NCBI GenBank assembly: GCA_021404685.1
Contig: QWHC01000001.1
Span: forward strand, 124,001-188,000
Length of the DNA stretch: 64,000 nt
Direction of reading: 5' to 3'
DNA from: Chloroflexi bacterium CFX4
Lineage (GTDB): Bacteria; Chloroflexota; Anaerolineae; Aggregatilineales; UBA2796
Shown: positions 1 to 7,783 of the stretch, in pieces
Layout: each line of letters starts with the position of its first letter
Position numbering within the stretch: the stretch's first letter is position 1
Made by a program: the position numbers and the translations under genes
Notes under the pieces: model-generated
Told to the model about the DNA's origin: nothing
What the model saw: the letters and a program-made list of their open reading frames with translations, nothing else
Database searches by the model: none

Positions 1-791
1 TGGAAAGTTTCGGCGGGCAGAGCAGCGCCATCAGCCAGTGCTAAGCCGCGCCAGGCAAGCTGAACTTCACCGCGCTTAAGCGCCTCGCGCAGGGCCGCCG
101 AGTTCGGATAGCGGCGCAGCGTGATGATTGGGGTGTGTGGTGGCGTGCCGCGCCATGCCGCATCAACAGACAGCGTATATGCCTCAAAGCTGACGGCGCT
201 CAGGCGGTAAATGCCGTTGCTATGCACCAAATCGGCATCGGGCTGGCGGTTAAGCCGATCTGCGGGAAAGCTCTGCGGATGGACGGGAAAGAACGGCGGC
301 AGCGCCACCAACTGCCACACAAACGGGATCGGTTTGGTCAGCGTGAGCTGCAACGCGCCTGTTTCGTCTACAATGGCGGCGCGCACATAAGGTGTAATCA
401 CAGCGGTGGCGCGTCCGTTCAGGCGCAGCACGCGGTTGATCGAATCGGCAAAGGTTTGGGCGGTGATCGGCGTGCCATCGTTAAAGGCAGCCTCAGGGTG
501 GATGCGAAAAGTGTGCGTCAAGCCGTCAGCACTGACGGCGTGGGACTCGGCAAGGGCAAGTTCATAGGTCAGCGTGCCGTGAACTTGGCGGGTTAAGCCT
601 GTGTAGAGGTGCGTTAGCACTTCCCACTCAAAAAAGCTATCGGCGTCGGCAGGATCAAGGTTCACCAACGGCTCAAGGGTGCCGATGGTCAGAGCGGCTT
701 GGGCGCGGGTCGGCGGCAGCAGCGCACCGAACAGCGCGGCGGCAAGGATGATTAGCAGCAGACATTTGAAGCGATGCATAAAAACGCTCAT
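1..791 (-). CDS. Family 5 extracellular solute-binding protein (3' end outside window)
   Basis: The N-terminal 263 codons of a peptide/oligopeptide-type ABC substrate-binding protein (SBP_bac_5 family). An n-region with K/R is followed by a long hydrophobic stretch (LLLIILAAALFGALL) and a likely cleavage near TRAQA. The mature part has the family-typical segments LVNLDPADADS, LYTGLTR, ALAESHAVSADGLTHTFRI and FNDGTPITAQTFADSINRVL. The family binds peptides or other small solutes outside the membrane for an ABC importer. It is the last visible gene of the minus-strand TPR operon, 16 nt after the preceding stop. ATG at 791 is used; an in-frame ATG at 779 is equally possible, and neither has a clear ribosome-binding site. 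No permease or ATPase is visible, because the gene runs off the window. Confidence 0.85.
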   Translation of the reverse strand, partial: MSVFMHRFKCLLLIILAAALFGALLPPTRAQAALTIGTLEPLVNLDPADADSFFEWEVLTHLYTGLTRQVHGTLTYELALAESHAVSADGLTHTFRIHPEAAFNDGTPITAQTFADSINRVLRLNGRATAVITPYVRAAIVDETGALQLTLTKPIPFVWQLVALPPFFPVHPQSFPADRLNRQPDADLVHSNGIYRLSAVSFEAYTLSVDAAWRGTPPHTPIITLRRYPNSAALREALKRGEVQLAWRGLALADGAALPAETF

Positions 792-807
792 TTCAGGGAG
801 AGAAAGG

Positions 808-2091
808 TCAACCGCCCGGCGGCTGCGTGGCGATGGGTGCGGCTGGCGCGCCGCCACCGCCACATTGCCGCAAGCCGTCTTGGAATTGGCTGGCGAGCGC
901 ACCGTTAGCATCTAGGCGTGCGCCTTCGCGCAGCAGCGGCAGGGCATCGTTGCAGCGGTTGAGCAGGCTGAGCGAAAGCCCTGCCACAAGGTAGGCGGCA
1001 GGGTCTTGGGAGCCATACTCAATCGCCTGTAGGGCAACTTCAGCGGCACGCTGATAGTTTTGGGCGCGGTACAGGACGGTGCCAAGCCAGCGCAGGCACT
1101 TGGTCTGTTTGGGATCAATGTCGCGGCAGCGCTCTAGGTAGGTGCGTGCCTGATTTGGATCACCGCGGTTGAGGTAGATACGTCCGAGCAGGTAGGGATT
1201 GATCGGATCGTCTTTATCGCGGTCGAACGCCTCTTGCAGCACGCTGATCGCCTTGTCAGAGTCAGAGCGGTTCAGGTAGTAGCCAGCAATCCACTGCGCG
1301 ATGTAGCCACGTGGCGCGGAAGGTTCGCTCTGCGCCACGCGCCACGCTTCCTCATAGGCGCGGATCGCCTGATCGCCACTGGTACGGCTGAGGACGTTCC
1401 CTTGCACCACATAGGCAAAGGCAAGGGCGGTCACATCAATCGGGTTGGTTGTCTTGGATGCCTCAATTGCTTCTTCAGCGTAGCGCGTTGCATCTTCAGG
1501 GCGATCCAGATCGTTGTAGGTATCGGCAAGGACAGCCAAGAGCATAGGATTGCGCGGTTCAAGGTCACGGGCGCGCAGCAGGTAGGGCAGGGCAAGCTGT
1601 GGATTGCCGCCGCTGTTGTGTGCCAAACCACTCATGATCCAGCCTTCGGCTGCTTCAGGGTTGGCGTTAAGGGCAGCCGTCGCAGCGCGCAGTGTATCGG
1701 TATTGCGGTTTAGGTCGTCAGGGTCACCGCGCAAGGCGATCAGGCGGGCAAGGGTGGCAAATAATTGCACGTCGTTCGGCGCGAGGTCACCCAAGCTCCA
1801 CAGCGCAGCGATAGCGTTATTCAGGCTGCCTGCCTGCATATAGCTGATATAGCGCACGCGCAGATCGGCGGCTGGCACGGTTGGCGTCGGTGTGGGTGGA
1901 TTTAACTCAATTTTGATGTTGCGGTTTGCCCAGTCACCAAGGTTGCTGCTGAGGTTTTCGCGGTTGTTCCACAGCAGCAGCAGCGGAATCAGCACGACGG
2001 GAAAGAGGATGTACAGCCACAGCCAGCGCAGATTGAGCAAGTAGCGCCGCTTGCCTTTGGCGGTATAGCGTTTGGGCGTGCGGAGGTACAT
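808..2091 (-). CDS. Membrane-anchored TPR protein
   Basis: A 427-residue protein with a basic N-terminus (many R/K in residues 1-20), one transmembrane helix at about residues 22-41 (LWLYILFPVVLIPLLLLW), a short T/P linker (PPTPTPTVP) and then a tandem array of TPR-like helical pairs up to about residue 405. Repeat signatures include A..NPEAAEGWIMSGLAH, LEPRNPMLLAVLADTY and DPKQTKCLRWLGTVLYRAQ. The C-terminal tail is G/A/P-rich. The topology suggests an outward-facing TPR scaffold for protein contacts; no catalytic motif is seen. It is the third TPR gene of the operon and is more diverged than the two before it, with 6 nt between genes. The substrate or partner is unknown; the adjacent solute-binding protein is a candidate. 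Confidence 0.85.
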   Translation of the reverse strand: MYLRTPKRYTAKGKRRYLLNLRWLWLYILFPVVLIPLLLLWNNRENLSSNLGDWANRNIKIELNPPTPTPTVPAADLRVRYISYMQAGSLNNAIAALWSLGDLAPNDVQLFATLARLIALRGDPDDLNRNTDTLRAATAALNANPEAAEGWIMSGLAHNSGGNPQLALPYLLRARDLEPRNPMLLAVLADTYNDLDRPEDATRYAEEAIEASKTTNPIDVTALAFAYVVQGNVLSRTSGDQAIRAYEEAWRVAQSEPSAPRGYIAQWIAGYYLNRSDSDKAISVLQEAFDRDKDDPINPYLLGRIYLNRGDPNQARTYLERCRDIDPKQTKCLRWLGTVLYRAQNYQRAAEVALQAIEYGSQDPAAYLVAGLSLSLLNRCNDALPLLREGARLDANGALASQFQDGLRQCGGGGAPAAPIATQPPGG

Positions 2092-2097
2092 AGCCGT

Positions 2098-3345
2098 TTA
2101 GTTCCCCATGCGCTGGTTGCAGATCGCCACGCCTTTGTTGGTCAGTTCAGTGGCGCGTGGGCTGGTCGTCCATGCCAGTACGTCGTTAAAGATGGGCATG
2201 GCACGGGCGCAATCACCCAGTGAAAGGTATGCCAAGCCGCCGTATGACCAACACTCTGTTTGGCGGACGGGCGCAGGCTCGTTCGCATCACGGGCGCGGC
2301 AAGCGTCGAAGGCATCCACTGCCTGTTCATACTCCATCAGGCGGTAATGCACTTCACCCAGCCAGCGCCACGCCGGCGTATAGCTTGGATCAAGGTCAAC
2401 AGCCGTGCGGCAGTTATCACGGGCAAGGTTGCGCTCGCCGGTGGCGAAATAGGTGCGGCACAGGCTGGTATACGCCTTCACGCTGCGCTTGTTCATGCCT
2501 AGCACGGTGTCGTAGGCGTTGACCGCCAGCAAGTTCAGCGCCTGATCGCCGCGCTGCAAGCCAAGGGCAAGCGCCTGCGCGGCAAGGTTGAAGTAGGGAA
2601 ATTCTAGGCGTGTGTTGTAGGCAGCCGCACGCTTGAAGTGATCCAACGCCTGATCCGAACGGCGCGAGGCAGCCAGCAAAAAGGCGTAGGCAGTGTTGCC
2701 CTCAAGGTGATTCGGATCAAGCTGCAAGGCGCGCTGGGCTGCCTCAAAGGCGACATCAAAGCGCGCCAGATCGTAGTAGGCAAGGGCAAGGTAGGCGTGT
2801 GGGTTTGGGTCTTCAGGCGTCATGGCGATGGCGCGGTTGCAGGTTTGGGCAGCTTCTTCGCTGCGGGCAAGGCGCACCAGCGCATAGCATTGAATGGCAA
2901 AAGCGCGCCCACTGCGCGGATTCGCCTCCACAAGCTGGCTTGCCAAAGCGAAGGCAGCCTCGCGGTCAGGCAGGTTGCGCTCATCATCAAAGCTGCGGTA
3001 GATGTGCATCCGCGCCAATTCGTAGACAATATCCACATTGGTTGGCACAAGGCGCGCCGCGTGCGTGTAGTGGTCAATGGCAGCGCTCAGGTTGCCGCGC
3101 CAAAAGGCAAGGTCGCCTTGCCGCGCCGCTTCCATGACGGTCGGTGTGGGTGTGTGTGCGATGCCAAAGGCAGCCAGCACCATCGGCTGAATGGCGTTGA
3201 TCTGCCAAAAGACGACAACCATGCCGATCAGGGCGAGGATCACGAGCGTCAACAGCACAGGCGCGCCGCGCCGCCGCCGTTCACGGAAAACCAGCCCTCT
3301 GCCTAGTGCCGAATGATTGCGCCGAATGTAATAGTCACGCGACAT
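2098..3345 (-). CDS. Membrane-anchored TPR protein
   Basis: A 415-residue protein with an Arg-rich cytoplasmic start, a transmembrane helix at about 30-50 (VLLTLVILALIGMVVVFW), a short TPTPT linker near residue 80 and then about eight TPR-like units. The first repeat region (GDLAFWRGNLSAAIDHY, then AARLVPTNVDIVYELAR) is nearly the same as in the neighbour starting at 4686, so the two are recent paralogues. Later repeats include NPHAYLALAYYDLARFD and YTPAWRWLGEVHYRLMEYEQ. The predicted topology is N-in with the TPR solenoid outside the membrane. It is the middle gene of three TPR genes separated by 6-15 nt, so co-expression is very likely. The function is unknown beyond protein-protein interaction. 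Confidence 0.85.
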   Translation of the reverse strand: MSRDYYIRRNHSALGRGLVFRERRRRGAPVLLTLVILALIGMVVVFWQINAIQPMVLAAFGIAHTPTPTVMEAARQGDLAFWRGNLSAAIDHYTHAARLVPTNVDIVYELARMHIYRSFDDERNLPDREAAFALASQLVEANPRSGRAFAIQCYALVRLARSEEAAQTCNRAIAMTPEDPNPHAYLALAYYDLARFDVAFEAAQRALQLDPNHLEGNTAYAFLLAASRRSDQALDHFKRAAAYNTRLEFPYFNLAAQALALGLQRGDQALNLLAVNAYDTVLGMNKRSVKAYTSLCRTYFATGERNLARDNCRTAVDLDPSYTPAWRWLGEVHYRLMEYEQAVDAFDACRARDANEPAPVRQTECWSYGGLAYLSLGDCARAMPIFNDVLAWTTSPRATELTNKGVAICNQRMGN

Positions 3346-3360
3346 AGCTAAGGCGCTCCG

Positions 3361-4686
3361 TCACAAGATCGGCGTTGGGCGTGGTGTGGGCGTTGGGATC
3401 GGCGTCGGCGTGCGGTACAAGCCTTGATAGGCAGTCGCGCATTTCTCAATGGTACGGCGCGTCTCACGGATGGCGATCTCGTCGGTTGTCCACGTCAGCA
3501 CGTCATCAAGGATCGGGATGGCGGTATTGCAATCGCCCAAGATGAAATAGCCAACGCCGCGCAGCCACCAGCAGGTTGGGTCGCGCAGTGGGCGCGGAAT
3601 GCCCTGCCGTTCTTCAAGCTGGGCGCACGTCCGCAGTGCCTCAACAGCGTCTTCATAGTTGCGGCTCTTGTGATAGACTTCACCCAGCCAGCGCCACGCC
3701 TGGCTGGACTCAGGGTCTATACTGGTTGCCTCTTGGCAATATTCACGGGCAAGTTTTGGCTCGCCTTTGGCAAGGTAGGTTTGGCAAAGGCGTGTATATG
3801 CCTTCACACTGCGCGAATTGTGCTGCAAGATGGTGTTATAGGCGCTCAGGGCAATGCGGTAGAGCGTCTCGGCGCGGTCGAGGTTCTGCTCCACATTGGC
3901 GAGTGAGTAGGCAAAGAACGCCATCTGGAAGTAGGGGAACTCCAGCTTGGGATTGACGGACGCTGCCTGCTTATAGTGATCAAGCGAGCGCTCAATGCGT
4001 CCTTGAAAGGCGAGCGCCAGCGCGTATGCCATGTTGCCATCAATACTTTTCGGGTTAAGGCGAACTGCTATGGCTGCCTCATCAAGGGCGGAGGCGGTGC
4101 GTCCCAGATCGTACTGCGCCAAGGCGAGATAGGCGTGTGATTCGGAGTCGTTCGGGTTGATGTCTATGGCGCGGATGCAGGATTGCACGGCGGCGCTGCT
4201 CTGGCGGGCGCGCACAAGCGCAAAGCAGTTGATGGTATAGGCACGCGGATTGTTCGGGACTGCCTCGACGAGGCGGCTTGTCCATTGGAGTGCCTCATCA
4301 ACATCGCCGGCAAAGCGCACATCGTTATAGCTGCGGTAGAGCAGCGAACGGGCAAATTCATAGATAATATCAACATTGGTTGGCGCAAGGCGGGCGGCGT
4401 TGCGGTAGTGGGCAACTGCCTGATCCAAATCGCCTGCCCAAAAGGCAGCGTCACCCTGCTGCGCCCAAGCGCCAGCAGTAATGGTTGGTGTGGGCTGCGC
4501 GCCCATCAGCGCCAACACACGCGGTTGTAAAGCGTCCATCTGCCAGAAGGCAAGGATTGATAGTAGAATAGTTGGCAGCCAAAGGGTATACACCCACAAA
4601 GGAAACACACTGCGCCGCTGTGGTCGGAAGGATAAGCCGCCTTGTCGTGCTGCGCGGTTGCGTTGAATGCGTGGATAGTGACTCAT
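3361..4686 (-). CDS. Membrane-anchored TPR protein
   Basis: A 441-residue first gene of the TPR operon. Layout: basic N-terminus, transmembrane helix at about 29-47 (LWVYTLWLPTILLSILAFW), TPTITAG linker, TPR-like repeats from about residue 72 to 400, and a C-terminal T/P repeat tail (TPTPIPTPTPRPTP). The first TPR (GDAAFWAGDLDQAVAHY, then AARLAPTNVDIIYEFAR) closely matches the next gene. The T/P-rich tail is typical of surface-exposed proteins in Chloroflexota. A TTGACA/TATGCT promoter lies 70-100 nt upstream of the ATG. The role is probably as an extracytoplasmic scaffold; no enzymatic motif is visible. Confidence 0.85.
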   Translation of the reverse strand: MSHYPRIQRNRAARQGGLSFRPQRRSVFPLWVYTLWLPTILLSILAFWQMDALQPRVLALMGAQPTPTITAGAWAQQGDAAFWAGDLDQAVAHYRNAARLAPTNVDIIYEFARSLLYRSYNDVRFAGDVDEALQWTSRLVEAVPNNPRAYTINCFALVRARQSSAAVQSCIRAIDINPNDSESHAYLALAQYDLGRTASALDEAAIAVRLNPKSIDGNMAYALALAFQGRIERSLDHYKQAASVNPKLEFPYFQMAFFAYSLANVEQNLDRAETLYRIALSAYNTILQHNSRSVKAYTRLCQTYLAKGEPKLAREYCQEATSIDPESSQAWRWLGEVYHKSRNYEDAVEALRTCAQLEERQGIPRPLRDPTCWWLRGVGYFILGDCNTAIPILDDVLTWTTDEIAIRETRRTIEKCATAYQGLYRTPTPIPTPTPRPTPIL

Positions 4687-4721
4687 GCGCTAACGATACA
4701 CCCTCATTCACAAATTTGGGC

Positions 4722-4746
4722 GGGCAGCGAAAGCCTTTCCCTGCCC
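4722..4746 (-). other. Hairpin at the predicted 5' end of the TPR mRNA
   Basis: An imperfect inverted repeat with arms GGGCAG/CTGCCC and GAAAG/CTTTC separated by a single C-C mismatch. The predicted transcription start of the promoter at 4755-4783 falls at about 4747, so the TPR operon mRNA would begin directly with this stem. It may stabilise the 5' end; the role is inferred. Confidence 0.45.
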
Positions 4747-4754
4747 AACAGCTA

Positions 4755-4783
4755 AGCATACAGGGGCAAGGGCGGATTGTCAA
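4755..4783 (-). promoter_or_regulatory. Promoter of the TPR operon
   Basis: On the minus strand a perfect TTGACA (4778-4783) is followed by a 17-nt spacer and TATGCT (4755-4760). This is the best sigma-70-type match seen in the window and lies upstream of the first TPR gene (start 4686). Confidence 0.75.
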
Positions 4784-4846
4784 TCAAAATTCGGTGAGCA
4801 AATGGCGAGTCCCTGTGGGGTGTGCCAAAAGGTTACCGAACAGAGA

Positions 4847-5728
4847 TCACCGCCCGAAAACCGACATTGAAGTTGCGAAAGCCCGCTGCGTCAGGTCTTG
4901 AGTGAGGTCTAGCGAGCCGCCGCGTAAGCTCCGACGGCTTGTTTCTTCGGCTGCCTCACGCCCGTCATCTGCTGTATAGGGATAAAGCATATACAGGCTG
5001 CTCGTCCATTCCCAAACGTTACCGCTCATATCCAACGCGCCAACCCACGAGCGCCCTTCAGGGTAGCTTCCGACAGGTGCGGTGTTTTGATAGCCATCAT
5101 CAGCCGTCGTATCTGCCCAACTGATTGGGCAGTTCTTATCACAGAAATTCAGCCGACTTCCATCGAAGGTGTTGCCCCATGGGTAGATGAGTCCTTCCGA
5201 CCCACGCGCTGCATATTCCCACTCTGCCTCTGTGGGCAGGCACACACCACACCACTGAGCATAGGCGTATGCCTCGTGCCACGCGATGCCCACATGCGGC
5301 TGACTAGGCGCGCTGAAGCCGTCATAGTCCTGCGGCGCGCCGATATTGTTGGCAATGCGCCATTGCCAGCCCATCTCCGTCCAGAATTCGCGCCGTGTAT
5401 AGCTGCCCTCTTCCACAAAACGCTGATACTGCGCGTTGGTCACCTCATCTTTATCTATCCCAAATGCCTCCAGGCAGACCTCATGGGCATCAGAGGCTTC
5501 GCCCATGTTAAAGCAGCCGTTCGGCACATAGACCATTGGTACGCCGTTGATAAGCTGTTCAATCGGTAGCCATAGTGCGTTGGGCGCACCAGCAGGAATG
5601 GGCGTACCAAGTGGGATGGGCGTTGGCGTCTGAGAGGGCGTGACGGTGGCTGTTGCTGTTGGTGTGAAGTGTAGCGCAATTTCAGTCTGCTGTGCGCGCT
5701 CAGTCTGGGGCAGGTTGGTGCGCGCCAA
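4847..5728 (-). CDS. SUMF1/FGE-fold protein, damaged at the C-terminus
   Basis: A 293-residue protein of the formylglycine-generating-enzyme (SUMF1/EgtB/PvdO) fold. Characteristic segments: VYVPNGCFNMG, DKDEVTNAQYQRFV, ACCESS-type LPTEAEWEYAARG, YPWGNTFDGSRLNFCD, VGALDMSGNVWEWTSS and RRSLRGGS. The catalytic Cys pair of true FGE, which follows the RGGS motif, is absent, so sulfatase activation is unlikely. Two oddities: the only usable start is a TTG that gives no signal peptide, although a T/P linker (TATVTPSQTPTPIP) implies export; and the family ending GFRNFNVGFRAVISVR lies in another frame at 4833-4892. A frameshift, possibly with a small deletion, near 4899-4910 is inferred. It is divergent from an intact paralogue at 5817. 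Confidence 0.7.
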   Translation of the reverse strand: MARTNLPQTERAQQTEIALHFTPTATATVTPSQTPTPIPLGTPIPAGAPNALWLPIEQLINGVPMVYVPNGCFNMGEASDAHEVCLEAFGIDKDEVTNAQYQRFVEEGSYTRREFWTEMGWQWRIANNIGAPQDYDGFSAPSQPHVGIAWHEAYAYAQWCGVCLPTEAEWEYAARGSEGLIYPWGNTFDGSRLNFCDKNCPISWADTTADDGYQNTAPVGSYPEGRSWVGALDMSGNVWEWTSSLYMLYPYTADDGREAAEETSRRSLRGGSLDLTQDLTQRAFATSMSVFGR

Positions 5729-5788
5729 GGCGTCTATTGGGCAGAGACAAATTTAGCGAGAGACGCTACCCCTCTGCCCAAAGCGCGC

Positions 5789-5794
5789 TATAAT
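5789..5794 (+). promoter_or_regulatory. -10 element TATAAT for the SUMF1-fold lipoprotein gene
   Basis: A perfect TATAAT lies 22 nt before the ATG at 5817. The -35 region is weak. GGAG (5806-5809) is the ribosome-binding site. Confidence 0.55.
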
Positions 5795-5816
5795 CACTCG
5801 CCATGTGGAGGACTCT

Positions 5817-6587
5817 ATGAATACACGCCACATAGCAGCGGCGCTGCTCTGCCTTGCGCTATGCGCCTGTGCCGCACCGCCCTTAGCAGCGACCAATACG
5901 CCGCGCCCTGCTGATTTTGTGACGCACAACGCGGCGTGGCGTCCCGTCATCGAGACGATCAACGGCTATGAGATGGTGCGTGTGCCAAGCGGCTGTTTCA
6001 AGATGGGCATGGAACTCGGACGCCGTGACGAGCGCCCTGTGACTGAAATCTGCATTGAGCGCGCCTTTTGGCTGGATCGCTTTGAGGTGACCAATGGACA
6101 GTACGGCTCGGAGGGTGGCTATGGCGGTGCAGATATTCCGCGTGGTAACCTGACGTGGTTTGAGGCACGCGATTTCTGTGCGGCACGCGGCGGACGCCTG
6201 CCCACTGAGGCGGAGTGGGAATATGCCGCCCGCGGACCTGATGGTTTATACTACCCGTGGGGCAACGTGCTGATGGCAGACCGCCTGAACTACGATCAAC
6301 GCCAATTTGAGCCTTCGCCCGTTGGCAGCTTTCCCAGCGGCGCTTCGTGGGTTGGCGCCCAAGATATGAGCGGCAACCTTTGGGAATGGGTGAGCAGCCT
6401 CTATATGCCCTATCCCTACCGCGCTGACGACGGACGCGAAGACTTGCATAGCACGGCGCTGCCGCGTGTTTTTCGTGGCGGTTGGCTCAGCTATGTAGAC
6501 TATGGCACCAGCGCTGTGATGCGCTTCCGCCTTGCGGCGGATGAACGTGATTGGCGGATCGGCTTCCGCTGTGCAAAGGACGACTAA
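5817..6587 (+). CDS. SUMF1/FGE-fold lipoprotein
   Basis: A 256-residue lipoprotein. The signal sequence ends in a lipobox (LALC then AC, about residues 14-19), and the body has the SUMF1/FGE fold: MVRVPSGCFKMG, FEVTNGQYG, RLPTEAEWEYAARG, YYPWGN, VGAQDMSGNLWEWVSS, RVFRGGW and the C-terminal WRIGFRC. The active-site Cys pair of formylglycine-generating enzymes is missing between RGGW and GFRC, so a non-catalytic or different role is likely. The ATG at 5817 is preferred over a GTG at 5805, because GGAG sits 7 nt upstream and the ATG gives a clean lipoprotein signal. It is followed 3 nt later by an SGNH gene, so the two probably share a transcript. Confidence 0.8.
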   Translation: MNTRHIAAALLCLALCACAAPPLAATNTPRPADFVTHNAAWRPVIETINGYEMVRVPSGCFKMGMELGRRDERPVTEICIERAFWLDRFEVTNGQYGSEGGYGGADIPRGNLTWFEARDFCAARGGRLPTEAEWEYAARGPDGLYYPWGNVLMADRLNYDQRQFEPSPVGSFPSGASWVGAQDMSGNLWEWVSSLYMPYPYRADDGREDLHSTALPRVFRGGWLSYVDYGTSAVMRFRLAADERDWRIGFRCAKDD

Positions 6588-6590
6588 CCC

Positions 6591-7778
6591 TTGACCACAC
6601 CTTCTCAGAAAGCGGCACGCCGTCCGTTACGCGGCATTCTGATCGCGCTGTTCGGCGTGCTGTTGGCATGGCTGATCATTGAGGTATTCATGCGCGTCGG
6701 CTTTGAAATGCTGCCGCCGCGCATTCAAGGCGATATTCAAGCGGTGCGCCGCGTGCCATGGTCGGATGAGCGTATTGTGCCGGCCTTCCCCTTCATCCTA
6801 GATCGGACGATCCAAGTGCGTTTGCCCGTCGGCTTGCGCGGCTATCCCGTTCGCTGGAGTGATGCACGCTTTCAGGTGGATACGATCAGCGTGTGGGACG
6901 GGCATGAGGTTGGCTTCCGCAGCGCACCGACGGTCTATCCATTGGATGTAATGACTTTTGGCGATTCATTCACCTTCTGCTGGACGGACTACGCCGATTG
7001 TTGGGTGACTCAGCTTGCCGCGCAACGTGGTAATTGGTTCAATGCAGGCGTGCCGGGAACAGGTGCCGCCGGGCAATTCGCCCTGATGCAGCAGATCGCG
7101 CCGCCGACCAAACCGCGTCTTGTGATTTGGGCATGGTTCGCCAACGATCTGAAAGACGTTTATGACCTTGACCTGCTGCAAGGCAAAACGCCTGAGCTAG
7201 AGGTGCCGCCGCCGCTCAATCCCGCCCTTGAGCCTGTCGGACTCGGTCAATTTTCCGCGCTGGCGCACCTGATCTATGTTGCCCTTACGCCGCCGACCAT
7301 CCTAACACCCTATCAGCATTATCAGACGGTGCAGGTCAACAATCGCCCGCTGCTCATCCGCACGACGGAATATCCACACGCCGATTCGCTGGCATGGTCA
7401 GCCAACCGCTACGGCTTGGCGCGCACACTCGAAATTTTTGATGAAGCGCGCCGCTTCTTGCGCGATGAAGTTGGCGCAGAACTGCTCATTGTGCTAATAC
7501 CCACCAAAGAAGAGGCATACAGCGCCGCGCTGAGCGAGACGCTTGGCACAGAATTCATCGAGTCCATCGGTGAAGGGCGCCGCACCTTGATCGCACATTT
7601 TGCCGAGAATGGCTACCACTACCTAGACGCCCTGCCTGCTTTGCAAGCTGCCATCCAAAACGGCGAGACAATCTACTACAGTTTCGACTCGCACCTTGAT
7701 GCCAGCGGCAACCGCCTCTTGGCTACGCTTGTCGCCGAATACCTTAACCGTGAGCAATTGCTCCCAAAGCGTGATTAA
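6591..7778 (+). CDS. Membrane-anchored SGNH/GDSL-hydrolase-like protein
   Basis: A 395-residue protein with one N-terminal transmembrane helix at about 14-33 and an extracytoplasmic SGNH-type domain. Visible catalytic blocks: the nucleophile Ser in FGDSFTFCW (about residue 124), a block III-like WFANDLKDVY, and the C-terminal acid/base block DSHLDASGNRL. Two cysteines in a C-x6-C-W-V pattern follow the nucleophile. SGNH proteins of this form act as esterases or O-acyltransferases on cell-envelope glycans (the DltD, AlgJ/AlgX type). The start is TTG, with AAAGGA about 11 nt upstream. It is followed 5 nt later by a paralogue; a third copy is at 60921. The acyl substrate is unknown. Confidence 0.75.
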   Translation: MTTPSQKAARRPLRGILIALFGVLLAWLIIEVFMRVGFEMLPPRIQGDIQAVRRVPWSDERIVPAFPFILDRTIQVRLPVGLRGYPVRWSDARFQVDTISVWDGHEVGFRSAPTVYPLDVMTFGDSFTFCWTDYADCWVTQLAAQRGNWFNAGVPGTGAAGQFALMQQIAPPTKPRLVIWAWFANDLKDVYDLDLLQGKTPELEVPPPLNPALEPVGLGQFSALAHLIYVALTPPTILTPYQHYQTVQVNNRPLLIRTTEYPHADSLAWSANRYGLARTLEIFDEARRFLRDEVGAELLIVLIPTKEEAYSAALSETLGTEFIESIGEGRRTLIAHFAENGYHYLDALPALQAAIQNGETIYYSFDSHLDASGNRLLATLVAEYLNREQLLPKRD

Positions 7779-7783
7779 CAAAT

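Noticed and set aside
3361-3420. T/P-rich coding repeats as tandem DNA repeats
   Set aside because: These are protein linker or tail repeats of exported proteins, not DNA-level mobile or CRISPR repeats.
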